NCBI GenBank assembly: GCA_044336205.1
Contig: CP172318.1
Location: forward strand, 2,108,001 to 2,172,000
Length of the DNA stretch: 64,000 bases
Direction of reading: 5' to 3'
DNA from: Ruoffia sp044336205
GTDB taxonomy: Bacteria; Bacillota; Bacilli; Lactobacillales; Aerococcaceae
Of this stretch, positions 8,890-17,908 are shown in pieces. The notes under the pieces are model-generated. The model was not told the origin of the DNA. It saw nothing but the letters and a program-made list of their open reading frames with translations, and ran no database searches. Each line of letters begins with the position of its first letter. Positions within the stretch are counted from its first letter, which is position 1. A program made the translations under genes and the position numbers.

Positions 8890-9189
8890 ATGATTATCAA
8901 AAACACAAGTATCGCTGGAACATTAGAATCAAGTGACGTACAAGTGACCATTGAGCCAATAACTTCAGGTTTAGAGCTAAACATTCAAAGTAGTGTAATG
9001 AACCAATATGGACGCAAAATCCAAGAAGTTGCCCTAGAGACTTTGAATAACTTGGGTGTAGAGAATGCTAGAGTGGACCTTAACGACAAAGGCGCTTTAG
9101 ATTGCACATTAAAAGCACGTATTGAGGCAGCTGTATATCGCAGTATGGGTGCTTCATCAGGAAATATTGCATGGGGGGAGCTATCATGA
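8890..9189 (+). CDS. citD: Citrate lyase acyl carrier protein (gamma subunit)
   Basis: Carries the acetyl/citryl thioester on a phosphoribosyl-dephospho-CoA arm. The 99-residue protein has the N-terminal AGTLESSDVQV motif with the predicted attachment residue Ser14, and the conserved NDKGALDCTLKARIEAA segment. GGGAGG precedes the ATG. First gene of citDEF; citE starts inside its stop codon region. Confidence 0.95.
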   Translation: MIIKNTSIAGTLESSDVQVTIEPITSGLELNIQSSVMNQYGRKIQEVALETLNNLGVENARVDLNDKGALDCTLKARIEAAVYRSMGASSGNIAWGELS

Positions 9190-10097
9190 TTAGACGTCCA
9201 AAACCACAAAAAGTACGCCTACGTCGTACCATGATGTTTATGAATGCTCAAAAACCAGGCCTCATCAAAGATGCCTATATATATGGAAGTGACAGTATTA
9301 TCTTAGACTTAGAAGATGCTGTAGCTGAGAACCAAAAAGATGCTGCTCGCTTCTCTTTATTCCACGCTTTAAAGAGTATTGATTATGGAGATACAGAAGT
9401 ATTAGTGCGTATTAACGGACTCGATACACCACATTGGCAAGAAGACATTCGTTGTGTGGTTGCAGCAGGAGCTGACGGAATTCGTATTGCAAAATGTGAG
9501 ACAGCCGATGATGTTCGTCTCGTTGAGAAACACGTTGAGATGGCTGAGTTAGAATTTGGTGTTGAAGTAGGTCGTACTCTTCTAATGGCTGCCTTAGAAA
9601 GCCCTCTAGGAATCATGAATGCTTATGAAATCGTCACTGCCTCTGACCGCATGTTCGGTTGCGCTATCTCTGGTGGGGATTTCCGTAAGAGTATGCATGT
9701 TCAGCTCGAAGAAGGTGGAATTGAAATGTTAATCGCACGTGGACAGATGCTACTAGCTGCCCGAGCTGCTGGTGTTCAATGTTTCGATACGATGTTCCCT
9801 AATATTGATGACATGGAAACTTTTAAAGCTGAAGTAATCAAAAACCACAAGATGGGATTCGATGGTAAAAGTATTGTTAATCCAAAACAAATTGAATTCG
9901 TACATGAAACTTTTGCACCTACTGAAGAAGAGATTGCATATGCAGAAAAATTGGTCCGTTCATTCAATGAACAAGCTGATTCTGGAGTGGGTGTCTACAC
10001 AGTTGACGGTAAGATGGTTGATATTCCATTCTTCGAGGATGCTGAGCGTATCCTTAACCTAACCAAAGCAACGGGTGTATACCACGGAGACCTATAA
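9186..10097 (+). CDS. citE: Citrate lyase beta subunit (citryl-ACP lyase)
   Basis: Cleaves citryl-S-ACP to oxaloacetate and acetyl-S-ACP. The protein (303 residues) is an HpcH/HpaI-type TIM barrel with SIILDLEDAVAENQKDAAR near the N terminus, LLMAALESPLGIMNAYE with its metal-binding Glu, and GKSIVNPKQIEFVHETFAP near the C terminus. The ATG at 9186 overlaps the citD stop as ATGA and has GGGGGAG upstream; an in-frame ATG at 9171 lies inside citD and has no ribosome site. Confidence 0.95.
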   Translation: MIRRPKPQKVRLRRTMMFMNAQKPGLIKDAYIYGSDSIILDLEDAVAENQKDAARFSLFHALKSIDYGDTEVLVRINGLDTPHWQEDIRCVVAAGADGIRIAKCETADDVRLVEKHVEMAELEFGVEVGRTLLMAALESPLGIMNAYEIVTASDRMFGCAISGGDFRKSMHVQLEEGGIEMLIARGQMLLAARAAGVQCFDTMFPNIDDMETFKAEVIKNHKMGFDGKSIVNPKQIEFVHETFAPTEEEIAYAEKLVRSFNEQADSGVGVYTVDGKMVDIPFFEDAERILNLTKATGVYHGDL

Positions 10098-10112
10098 GAA
10101 AGGGGAGTAAAT

Positions 10113-11669
10113 ATGTTAAACGCAGTAAATAGAGATATTCCTGAAGAGCTTCTAAAAGATGGAAAAGAAGTCTACCAAGGAAAGTATTACATGGATGGAA
10201 AATATGTTAAGAAAGATTCTCCACGATCAAAAAGACATGTCAAACCACAAAAAAATAAGTTAGTTGATAGTATTCGTGAAGCCTGTGAAAAATGCGGTGC
10301 TCACGATGGGATGACATTCTCATTCCATACAGAATTCCGTGAAGGTGATTATGTTGCCGCAATGGTCGCTAAAGTCTTAGTGGAAGACATGGGACTTAAA
10401 GACATTACCGTGGCAGCGACGTCATTAGGTAATGCGCAAGAAAATATTGCTCGTTATATCGAAGAAGGTATTGTGACAGGTGTACAAACATCGGGTGTTC
10501 GTGGACGTATTGGGGAAGTGATTTCTCAAGGTAATTTAGCTACTCCTGCCATTATACGCAGTCATGGTGGACGTCCTCGTGCGGTTGAATCCGGTGAAGT
10601 TCACATCGATATTGCCTTCTTAGCTGCTTCAAGTGCAGATGAATTCGGTAATGCCAAAGGGGTTGGCGGTAAAAATAACTGTGGATCAATGGGATTCGCT
10701 ATTCACGACTCTAAGTATGCTGACCATACTGTGATTATTACAGATACTTTAGTAGAGTTCCCAAACTTGCCTTCATCAATCTCAGCGATTGATGTGGATT
10801 GTGTCTGTGTTGTAGATAATATAGGTGACCCTGCAAAAATCTCAACTAAAGAAGCTAGAATGACAGATAATCCTCGTGAGTTAATGATGGCAGAGAATGT
10901 TGCTAAAGTCATTGCTGCGACACCTTACTTTAAAGATCAATTCTCATTCCAGACAGGTGTGGGCGGCCCTTCATTAGCCGTTAACCGTTTCTTAGAGAAA
11001 TATATGATTGAACAAGATATTAAGATGAGCTTCGCCTTAGGTGGAACAAGTAAAGCTATCTGTGACCTTCAAGACAAAGGTCTAGTAGGACATATTTTAG
11101 ATACTCAAGACTTCGACCAGGGGGCCATTGACCATGTCTTCAAACACCCTAACCATCATGAGATTGATCTAAGTGAATATGCTAACCCCGCTAACAAAGG
11201 GGCTTATGTCAATAACTTAGATTTCGTGGTTCTATCCGCTTTAGAGATTGATACAAACTTCAACGTTAACGTCATTACTGGTTCTGATGGCATATTACGT
11301 GGAGCACCTGGTGGACATCCTGATACGGCTGCTGGTAGCAAATGTTGTATTATTGTTACGCCTTTAACTCGTGGTAGAATGGCAACCGTATGTGATGATG
11401 TCGTTACAGTCACTACACCTGGTGATTGTGTGGACGTTCTCGTTACAGATTACGGAATTGCTGTGAATCCATTAAGACAAGACTTAATTGATAATCTTAA
11501 TGCCGCAGGAATCAACCATGTGACGATTGAGTCACTAAAAGAGAAAGCTTATTCATTAGTTGGAGAACCAGAAGAACTTGAATGGGAAGATAAAGTCATT
11601 GCGGTCGTAGAATCTAGAGATGGAACGATTTTAGATGTTGTAAAAAAAGTAAAACCATTCTCTTTATAA
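10113..11669 (+). CDS. citF: Citrate lyase alpha subunit (citrate CoA-transferase)
   Basis: Exchanges the acetyl group of acetyl-ACP for citrate, forming citryl-ACP. The 518-residue sequence matches the family along its length, including GMTFSFHTEFREGDYV, VGGKNNCGSMGFAIHDS and GAPGGHPDTAAGSKCCIIV. It starts 15 bp after citE with AAAGGGGAG upstream. With citD and citE it makes the complete lyase. Confidence 0.95.
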   Translation: MLNAVNRDIPEELLKDGKEVYQGKYYMDGKYVKKDSPRSKRHVKPQKNKLVDSIREACEKCGAHDGMTFSFHTEFREGDYVAAMVAKVLVEDMGLKDITVAATSLGNAQENIARYIEEGIVTGVQTSGVRGRIGEVISQGNLATPAIIRSHGGRPRAVESGEVHIDIAFLAASSADEFGNAKGVGGKNNCGSMGFAIHDSKYADHTVIITDTLVEFPNLPSSISAIDVDCVCVVDNIGDPAKISTKEARMTDNPRELMMAENVAKVIAATPYFKDQFSFQTGVGGPSLAVNRFLEKYMIEQDIKMSFALGGTSKAICDLQDKGLVGHILDTQDFDQGAIDHVFKHPNHHEIDLSEYANPANKGAYVNNLDFVVLSALEIDTNFNVNVITGSDGILRGAPGGHPDTAAGSKCCIIVTPLTRGRMATVCDDVVTVTTPGDCVDVLVTDYGIAVNPLRQDLIDNLNAAGINHVTIESLKEKAYSLVGEPEELEWEDKVIAVVESRDGTILDVVKKVKPFSL

Positions 11670-11721
11670 AATACAAAAGTGATTTACGGGCTCCTTCTAA
11701 GTCATAATCAGAATATCAGTA

Positions 11722-11790
11722 AGCCATGTTGATTTCCTTTCTTATGCGTTTGGTTGTACTTACATCATAATGGAAATCACTGGCTTTTTG
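11722..11790 (+). terminator. Terminator after citDEF
   Basis: AGCCA and GATTTCC (11722-11737) pair with GGAAATC and TGGCT (11772-11785), with a small internal mismatch, and a T-run follows. The next 230 bp up to 12022 are AT-rich and show no gene; they should contain the promoter of the GntR regulator. Confidence 0.6.
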
Positions 11791-12022
11791 TGTATACAAA
11801 AATAGTTCTGGTGATTTCTCACCAACACTAAAAATTATAGAATCTCATAATCTTGACTCATTAGAAGGAGCATTTAAGTTTTGATTGTTTTTTAATTGCT
11901 TTTTGTAAATTATCAACAAAAACTATTAACCGCTTTCTCTATCCTCTGTTGAATTTTATTCATTTCTATAATACACTTTGAATAGAATTAGAAAGTTAAC
12001 AAAATAACAAAGGAGTGACAAT

Positions 12023-12718
12023 ATGCATTCAATGGTTGAAGCGGTAAAGGCAAATCTAGACATCAATTCGAATCAAACACTGAAAGTCTCCGTTTACCGT
12101 GCATTCAAACGAACTATTATCCTAGGAGAGATTCCTGCTGGTGAACGTATAAATGAATCTATTTTTTCGGAAGAGTTGAACATTAGCCGTACGCCGATAC
12201 GCTATGCGCTTAATCAATTAATGAAAGAGCAACTGGTTGATTATGTACCAGGAATAGGAATGATTGTACGTGGTATCAGTATAAAAGATGCTTATGAAAT
12301 CTTTGAAATTCGTAAAGCCCTTGATACACTTGCTTTTACAAAAGCAATGAATTTAATGACTGATGAAGAGTTTGATGAATTAGAGAATCATCTTATAAAT
12401 GGAGATTCCATATCTCACCAATCAAAAGTGGATGATTTGATTAGTAATTTTTCTGACTTTAATACGTATGTCTACAAGAAATCTCAGATGAAACGACTTC
12501 CAAAGATAATTGATGAACTCCATGCCTACTTAGTTTACTTCAGAGAAATGTCTATCCGAGATGAAGTCCGCAGTAAAGAAGCGTTAGAAGAACACTTCTT
12601 GATTCTAAGAGGTATGCGCAACAAAGATGCAGAGGGTATTAAGATGTTAATTGATGAACATACCGATCGATCATTGAACTTTATTATTAAAGAAATGGAG
12701 AAACGGAATATTGAGTAA
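12023..12718 (+). CDS. citO: GntR-family (FCD type) regulator, CitO-like
   Basis: A 231-residue protein with an N-terminal GntR winged helix (LNISRTPIRYALNQLMKEQLV at about residues 50-70) and an all-helical FCD ligand-binding domain (DAYEIFEIRKALDTLAF onward). In Enterococcus faecalis the citrate activator CitO belongs to this family and sits in the citrate cluster, which supports the name. AAAGGAG precedes the start. Its last codons overlap citG by eight bases, so the two are one operon. Confidence 0.78.
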   Translation: MHSMVEAVKANLDINSNQTLKVSVYRAFKRTIILGEIPAGERINESIFSEELNISRTPIRYALNQLMKEQLVDYVPGIGMIVRGISIKDAYEIFEIRKALDTLAFTKAMNLMTDEEFDELENHLINGDSISHQSKVDDLISNFSDFNTYVYKKSQMKRLPKIIDELHAYLVYFREMSIRDEVRSKEALEEHFLILRGMRNKDAEGIKMLIDEHTDRSLNFIIKEMEKRNIE

Positions 12719-13595
12719 GTCATCCTCCTTAGATAACCATATACCTCAACTAGCCCTTAAGTCTTTGTTTTATGAATTGTCACTTTCTCCAAAACCAGGA
12801 TTGGTCGATCGCTTTAATAACGGTTCTCATAATGATATGAATTTCTATACCTTTGTAGATAGTGCTTTATCTTTTGAATCTTTCTTCTATCAATATTACT
12901 TTGCAGGTAAAGAATTATCAACTACAACGGATTTTCGCAATTTGTTCTTACGTTCTAGACAGATCGGTATTGATGCTGAAGAAGCAATGTTCAATGCTAC
13001 TGGTGGAATTAACACCCATAAAGGGGCTAATTTCTCTCTAGCTTTAATTTTAATTGCTACGGGTTACCTTGTTCAAAGAGATAATTTACCTGTGTGGTCA
13101 AAGTCAAATACTGATGAGATGTTTAACATTATTCGATACATGACTAAAGATGATTTATTAAAAGATTTCAACAACTTAGACAAGAAGAAAAAGCTAACTC
13201 ATGGAGAAAGACTCTTTGTTGAGCATGGCATTACTGGTATTCGAGGTGAGGCGGTGAGCGGTTATCCAATTTTAAAAGATATTCTCATGCCTTATTTGAG
13301 ATCACAAAAAGATGGGTTAACAGAATATACCCTTCTCAAAGCTTTACTGTTAGTTATGGGGAATATCGAAGACGGGAATATTATTCACCGTGGTGGCTTT
13401 GAATCTTGGGAATATGTTAAACAACAAGCACTCAACTTGTATAATGAGTCTTTAGACCAAGACGATTTTCTTAATGCCATGCATAAATTTGACCAAGACC
13501 TTATCGAACGACATTTAAGTCCGGGAGGCGCTGCTGACGCCATGAGCCTAGGAATTTTCTTATATCTTCTAGAGACAACCACTAAATCATTGTAA
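12711..13595 (+). CDS. citG: 2-(5''-triphosphoribosyl)-3'-dephospho-CoA synthase
   Basis: Makes the precursor of the citrate lyase prosthetic group from ATP and dephospho-CoA. The 294-residue protein shows LSPKPGLVDRFNNGSHNDMN, TGGINTHKGANFSL, GITGIRGEAVSGYP and SPGGAADAMSLG. It begins with TTG inside the end of citO. The partner transferase CitX, which attaches the group to CitD, is neither fused here nor visible anywhere in the window. Confidence 0.93.
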   Translation: MSKSSSLDNHIPQLALKSLFYELSLSPKPGLVDRFNNGSHNDMNFYTFVDSALSFESFFYQYYFAGKELSTTTDFRNLFLRSRQIGIDAEEAMFNATGGINTHKGANFSLALILIATGYLVQRDNLPVWSKSNTDEMFNIIRYMTKDDLLKDFNNLDKKKKLTHGERLFVEHGITGIRGEAVSGYPILKDILMPYLRSQKDGLTEYTLLKALLLVMGNIEDGNIIHRGGFESWEYVKQQALNLYNESLDQDDFLNAMHKFDQDLIERHLSPGGAADAMSLGIFLYLLETTTKSL

Positions 13596-13616
13596 AAGGC
13601 TAGTGAATTATATAAC

Positions 13617-13647
13617 AACACTGTAAAAATTGAAGATAGTGTTTTTT
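13617..13647 (+). terminator. Terminator after citG
   Basis: AACACT (13617-13622) pairs with AGTGTT (13638-13643), and the sequence runs on into TTTT. It closes the citrate cluster. Confidence 0.65.
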
Positions 13648-13720
13648 GTGCTTATTTCAAAATTTTAACCAAATTAATATACAAAATGTCGACTAGCTAT
13701 CCTTACATCCTATTATAAGG

Positions 13721-13726
13721 TATAAT
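13721..13726 (+). promoter_or_regulatory. -10 element of folT
   Basis: A perfect TATAAT about 35 bp upstream of the aptamer. I see no good -35 box at the right distance, so the promoter is only half supported. Confidence 0.4.
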
Positions 13727-13761
13727 AGAGGTATGATTGTTTAACAATTAAATATAGATAA

Positions 13762-13892
13762 CAGAGTAGAGAGTGAGCGTAAAGTGTTTCTAGATGGAAT
13801 GTTGCTAGGAAACGAAGATACACGATGAGAGTGTACCGCGATTCACCCTTGCATTCGCTGCATATCACTATGTAGCTCTCTGTAAAAAAGGA
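13762..13892 (+). promoter_or_regulatory. THF riboswitch with an SD-sequestering hairpin, upstream of folT
   Basis: The leader carries the conserved pieces of the class I tetrahydrofolate riboswitch in order: GAGTAGAGAGTGAGCG, AAAGTG, GGAATGTTGC, ACGAAGA, CGCGATTCACC and TTGCATTCGCT (13764-13859). AGCG at 13776-13779 can pair with CGCT at 13856-13859 to close the aptamer. Just after it CTCTC (13876-13880) can pair with GAGAG of the AAAAAAGGAGAG ribosome site (13885-13896), followed by five Ts, so ligand binding could act on translation, termination or both. A folate transporter gene downstream agrees. Confidence 0.8.
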
Positions 13893-13900
13893 GAGTTTTT

Positions 13901-14455
13901 ATGGATAGTAAGTTAGAACAACAGGATAGTTTAAGAACACGAAAAATTAGCACGTCGCAATTAACACTTATGTCTATTATGATTGCTGCTAGAATTATTT
14001 TGAGTTTCATCCCAACTTTGAACGTCAATAATTTGATTGAAGTTGGTTTTGGATTTGTTGGTGCTGCATTTAGTGGGATTTTATTTGGCCCAATTTATGC
14101 GTTAATCGTTTCAGTTATCAATGATTTAATTACTTTCTTCATTGGTGGTGGCGGGATCTTCTTCCCAGGTTTTACTTTAAGTGCGGCGGTTGGAGGTTGG
14201 ATCTACGGTCAAATTTTATGGCGTAAGCCCATCTCATGGAAACGTATCTTTGTTGCTGTATTATTAGTCACTTTAATTGTTAACATCGGTATGAATTCAA
14301 TTTGGATTAAAATGTTGTTCGGTCAAGCTTGGATGGCATTTATGCCTTTACGAATCGGTAAAAACTTAGTGACTTTACCACTAAACACCTTGATTTTAGT
14401 TGTTTTGTTCACTAATCCATCGATTAAAAAACTTATTGAGAAATATCAGTTTTAA
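13901..14455 (+). CDS. folT: Folate ECF transporter S component
   Basis: Substrate-binding membrane subunit that joins a shared EcfAAT module to import folate. The 184 residues contain about six membrane segments after a polar N terminus (residues 1-20); FGFVGAAFSGILFGPIYALI and GGGGIFFPGFTLSAAVGGWIYG are typical of FolT. The THF riboswitch upstream supports the substrate. The energising genes are not in this window. Confidence 0.9.
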   Translation: MDSKLEQQDSLRTRKISTSQLTLMSIMIAARIILSFIPTLNVNNLIEVGFGFVGAAFSGILFGPIYALIVSVINDLITFFIGGGGIFFPGFTLSAAVGGWIYGQILWRKPISWKRIFVAVLLVTLIVNIGMNSIWIKMLFGQAWMAFMPLRIGKNLVTLPLNTLILVVLFTNPSIKKLIEKYQF

Positions 14456-14462
14456 CAATGTA

Positions 14463-14487
14463 CCTACTCAATTGAGTAGGATTTTTT
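14463..14487 (+). terminator. Terminator after folT
   Basis: A perfect 18-nt palindrome CCTACTCAATTGAGTAGG followed by ATTTTTT. Confidence 0.85.
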
Positions 14488-14543
14488 ACGTAAATTATTC
14501 ATATATAATAGTTATTGACATTATTATTAGGAAGGTGACATAA

Positions 14544-15665
14544 GTGAAGAAGATTGCGATTATTGGTGGAGGTATTGTAGGTTCTACCGCTGCTTATTAT
14601 TTATCGAGAGAAGATTACGAGGTCACTTTATATGAAGATGGCACGGGACAAGCGACGCGTGCATCTGCTGGTATTATATGTCCTTGGTTCTCTTTGCGAC
14701 GCAACAAACCTTGGTACTATCTTGTTTCTCAGGGAGCAGAATTTTACAAACAGTTTATGAGTGATCTCAACGAAAACGGGTATAAGACGGAAGATATCTA
14801 TCAAATTGATGGGGCTCTTATGATAAGAAAGACGGATAAACGCGTCAAAAAAGACCTTGAACAATATGAAGCCAAACGTCACCAATCACCTTCTATTGGC
14901 AAAGTTCATGCCGTTGATGCAGAAAATATTCCCCAATACTTTCCATTGATTCATTCAAATAATCCAGCAACTTGGGTTGAAGGGGGTGGCCGGGTTCATG
15001 GTGATCTATTAATTAATACCTTGCATCAAGCGATTGAAGATTTATCGGGTACTATTATTAGAGAAAAAGCTCATTTGAATGTAAGTGATGATGTTGTCAA
15101 AGTCTCAAGTCTTTCAACTGATCAGCAAGCTTATGATGCAATCTTATTAGCCGCTGGACCTGGACTCCCTGGCTTGTTAAACCCTCTTGGATACTCCGTG
15201 GATATTCGCTCACAAAAAGGACAGTTGTTCGTCTTAAAAAATGATCAATGGAAAGAACAACATTGGCCGGTTATTATTCCAACTGGACAAGGTGACATTA
15301 TCCCCTTCAATAGTGGAGAGATAATTGTTGGTGCTACACATGAAGATGATCAAAAGGATAATTTAGACATTGATTTAAAACCTCTAGAAGCTTTGAAAGA
15401 AGAAGCAAGTCAATGGATGCCATCCTTAAAAGATTACTCAATTGTCGAAACGAAAGTGGGAACACGAGCCCATACTTCTGACTATTCTGTATTAGTTGGC
15501 GCTGTTCCTCAATTGAATAATGTTTGGGCAATCAGCGGGTTAGGTTCTTCTGGACTAACTAGTGGCCCGTTCTTAGGATACCAATGGGCACAGTTAATTC
15601 ATACCAATCAATGGAATATATCTTCTGAGGACTACCCGATTGAGAAGTATATCCATCTAAATTAA
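14544..15665 (+). CDS. FAD-dependent amine/amino-acid oxidoreductase (DAO family)
   Basis: A 373-residue soluble flavoprotein. It opens with the dinucleotide-binding motif IAIIGGGIVGSTAAYYLS and an acidic end to the second strand (LYED), and closes with the FAD-contacting NVWAISGLGSSGLTSGPFLG. The family includes D-amino-acid dehydrogenases, sarcosine/glycine oxidases and similar enzymes; nothing in the sequence fixes the substrate. GTG start with GGAAGGTG upstream; it stands alone. Confidence 0.8.
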   Translation: MKKIAIIGGGIVGSTAAYYLSREDYEVTLYEDGTGQATRASAGIICPWFSLRRNKPWYYLVSQGAEFYKQFMSDLNENGYKTEDIYQIDGALMIRKTDKRVKKDLEQYEAKRHQSPSIGKVHAVDAENIPQYFPLIHSNNPATWVEGGGRVHGDLLINTLHQAIEDLSGTIIREKAHLNVSDDVVKVSSLSTDQQAYDAILLAAGPGLPGLLNPLGYSVDIRSQKGQLFVLKNDQWKEQHWPVIIPTGQGDIIPFNSGEIIVGATHEDDQKDNLDIDLKPLEALKEEASQWMPSLKDYSIVETKVGTRAHTSDYSVLVGAVPQLNNVWAISGLGSSGLTSGPFLGYQWAQLIHTNQWNISSEDYPIEKYIHLN

Positions 15666-15781
15666 CTTCCATTAAATTGTATAAAATTCTTTAATAATCG
15701 TATTTCTAGCCATTGTGAACTCGAAGTGTTATATTAATTTTAGCAATATTTTATTTTTATTATTTTAAGGAGGATATTATT

Positions 15782-16156
15782 ATGTGGAAAGAGTTTAAGG
15801 GATTCATCGCCAACGACAACATTGTTACTATGGCAACTGGTATCATCATGGGTACTGCATTTACAGCTATTGTTAATTCACTAGTTAATGATATTTTCAT
15901 GCCAATTATTGTTGCTCTCACAGGTCAAGCGGACGTTTCAGGTGTTGCAATTACTATTGGTAGTACACAAATCGCTATCGGACTGTTCTTGCAAGCTATT
16001 ATTAACTTTATCTTAGTTGCCCTATTCTTATACTTAACACTGAAGGCATTGGAGAAAGTACAAAAGAAAAAAATTGTTGCCCCAGATCCTGAACCAACAG
16101 GACCAACTGAAACTGAATTACTTGAGAATATCTTAGAAGAATTAAGACGAAAATAA
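15782..16156 (+). CDS. mscL: Large-conductance mechanosensitive channel
   Basis: Homopentameric channel that opens under high membrane tension to release solutes on osmotic downshock. The 124 residues show the amphipathic N terminus (MWKEFKGFIANDNIVTMATG), two membrane helices with VNSLVNDIFMPI between them, and a charged C-terminal helix (ELLENILEELRRK). Preceded by AAGGAGG; monocistronic. Confidence 0.95.
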   Translation: MWKEFKGFIANDNIVTMATGIIMGTAFTAIVNSLVNDIFMPIIVALTGQADVSGVAITIGSTQIAIGLFLQAIINFILVALFLYLTLKALEKVQKKKIVAPDPEPTGPTETELLENILEELRRK

Positions 16157-16180
16157 ATCGTACATTTATTTAGAAAAGAG

Positions 16181-16216
16181 CCTAAACGCTGATAAAAACG
16201 TTTAGGCCCTTTTTTT
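16181..16216. terminator. Bidirectional terminator between mscL and tag
   Basis: CCTAAACG (16181-16188) pairs with CGTTTAGG (16199-16206), with T-rich sequence after it on the plus strand and A-rich sequence before it. Confidence 0.75.
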
Positions 16217-16219
16217 ATA

Positions 16220-16777
16220 TTAACGAAAATCACAATGTAAATCATGGTCATTAATAATTCCGATAGCTTGTAAATATGAGTAGATCGTAATACTGCCAAT
16301 AAACTTAAATCCTCTTCGTTTCATATCTTTCGTTACTGCATCACTCAGTGCACTTTGTGTAACATGTTCATCTGTCTTTTTTACCACGGGTTCTCTATTA
16401 ACGAATCCCCATATGTAGTCATCAAAGCTAGTAAACTCTTCACGCACTTTAATAAAGGCTTGCGCATTCATGATGGCAGCTTTAATCTTCCCACGATGAC
16501 GAATAATATCTGCATTTTGAGTTAGGGCTTCTATTTTTCTTTCATCGTATTGGGCAACTTTATTGTAATCAAACTGGTCAAAGGCCTTCATGAATGCTTC
16601 TTTTTTAGATAAGACAAGTTGCCAAGATAAACCAACGTGGAAACTTTCTAAGATTAACCATTGAAATAACTTCTGATCATCATGCTCTGCTACTCCCCAA
16701 ATATTATCATGATAGGCTACATAATAATCTGGTTTACCTTGAATCCATTCGCAGCGTTGGATGTGTGTTTGGGTCAT
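16220..16777 (-). CDS. tag: DNA-3-methyladenine glycosylase I
   Basis: Removes 3-methyladenine from alkylated DNA. The 185-residue protein has the Tag pattern: RCEWIQGKPDYYVAYHDNIW with zinc-ligand Cys and catalytic Glu region, ESFHVGLSWQLVLSKKEAF, and the C-terminal RRGFKFIGSITIYSYLQAIG and NDHDLHC. The ATG at 16775-16777 has AAAGGA nine bases upstream; an ATG three codons earlier is too close to it. Confidence 0.93.
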   Translation of the reverse strand: MTQTHIQRCEWIQGKPDYYVAYHDNIWGVAEHDDQKLFQWLILESFHVGLSWQLVLSKKEAFMKAFDQFDYNKVAQYDERKIEALTQNADIIRHRGKIKAAIMNAQAFIKVREEFTSFDDYIWGFVNREPVVKKTDEHVTQSALSDAVTKDMKRRGFKFIGSITIYSYLQAIGIINDHDLHCDFR

Positions 16778-16801
16778 GTTTATCATTCCTTTTTAAGTGA
16801 G

Positions 16802-17815
16802 TTATATCAATATTTGTAGTAGACCCTGACCAATAATAATGACAATAATGGCGAAATTAATCTCGCGCGTAAGGTGTAAAAAAGCAATGTATTCACGAAT
16901 GATTGAGAAAGGCCAAAGTAGAGCGGGTGACCCAGCTCCTCGGTAGTAGGCTTTAAACTTTTGCTGGTGTGCAATGAATGTTGTTCGCATAAGATGAAAG
17001 CGACTTGTAATGATCATCACTTTCCCTTGAAGGCGATATTTTGAAATTAATTTTTGCGAATATTCTAAATTTTCGTAAGTATTTTTAGCTTGAGTTTCCA
17101 ATATTATATCTTTAGCAGGTACACCTTTTTGGATGAGATAATTCTCCATACCTTCTGCTTCGGAATAACTGGAGCGACTACGAGGACCTCCTGTAACAAT
17201 GATAGATATTTTTGATTGTGTTTTTGTTTTTTGATGATTATAAACTTGGATGGCTTTATCCAAACGTTTTCGGAGAACACCTGTTACATTATCTACATCA
17301 TCTAGCTGGCTACCTAACACAATTAAAATTGTTGACTTTTTGTATCGGGACCAGAAACTAATAACTAAGTTTAAAATGATATAACAAAGGAAAGTTCCAA
17401 CGAAATAAATAGATAAAGAAACGTAAACACCGATGATCTCTTGAATTTGAAAATTACTTAATCGAAATACTCCCCATAAGGTTGCTCCCACAAATGTGAA
17501 TAAAATAAATGCCGTCACAACACTGTATACCGTTCGAATGATTCGAGGCGATGGTTGAGAAACTGCTTGATGAATAGGCAAAATGGCAACCAAAAGTAAG
17601 AGAAAAGGAACAGCAGCGATAAAAAATCCGCTTATAATATAAAGAAAATATCGAAAAATGAAGATTGGAACCCAATCGCTCATCCGTACAATACCGATTA
17701 ACAAACTAGTTAATCCATATAATAAAAGTGCGGACGGTTGAAGTAAGGGATGATAATAAATAAAAGAAAGGAAAAAAAGAGCTACTAATACAAAGGCCGT
17801 CCAGTATAACAGCAT
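16802..17815 (-). CDS. Membrane protein with C-terminal YdcF/ElyC (DUF218) domain
   Basis: The 337 residues begin with four or five membrane segments (residues 1-155), followed by a cytosolic or cell-wall-facing DUF218 domain: TILIVLGSQLDDVDNVTGVL, IIVTGGPRSRSSYSEAEGM, ILETQAKNTYENLEYS and VMIITSRFHLMRT. DUF218 proteins such as SanA and ElyC act in envelope integrity and peptidoglycan precursor recycling in Gram-negatives; the role here is unknown. Confidence 0.78.
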   Translation of the reverse strand: MLLYWTAFVLVALFFLSFIYYHPLLQPSALLLYGLTSLLIGIVRMSDWVPIFIFRYFLYIISGFFIAAVPFLLLLVAILPIHQAVSQPSPRIIRTVYSVVTAFILFTFVGATLWGVFRLSNFQIQEIIGVYVSLSIYFVGTFLCYIILNLVISFWSRYKKSTILIVLGSQLDDVDNVTGVLRKRLDKAIQVYNHQKTKTQSKISIIVTGGPRSRSSYSEAEGMENYLIQKGVPAKDIILETQAKNTYENLEYSQKLISKYRLQGKVMIITSRFHLMRTTFIAHQQKFKAYYRGAGSPALLWPFSIIREYIAFLHLTREINFAIIVIIIGQGLLQILI

Positions 17816-17908
17816 AATTCTCCCTCCTTAAATCAATTAATTAAATAAAACGTCAGCTTTAAAGTTTTAAACAGTTTTATCGATTAAAAATATCTTTAAC
17901 TAGTATGA

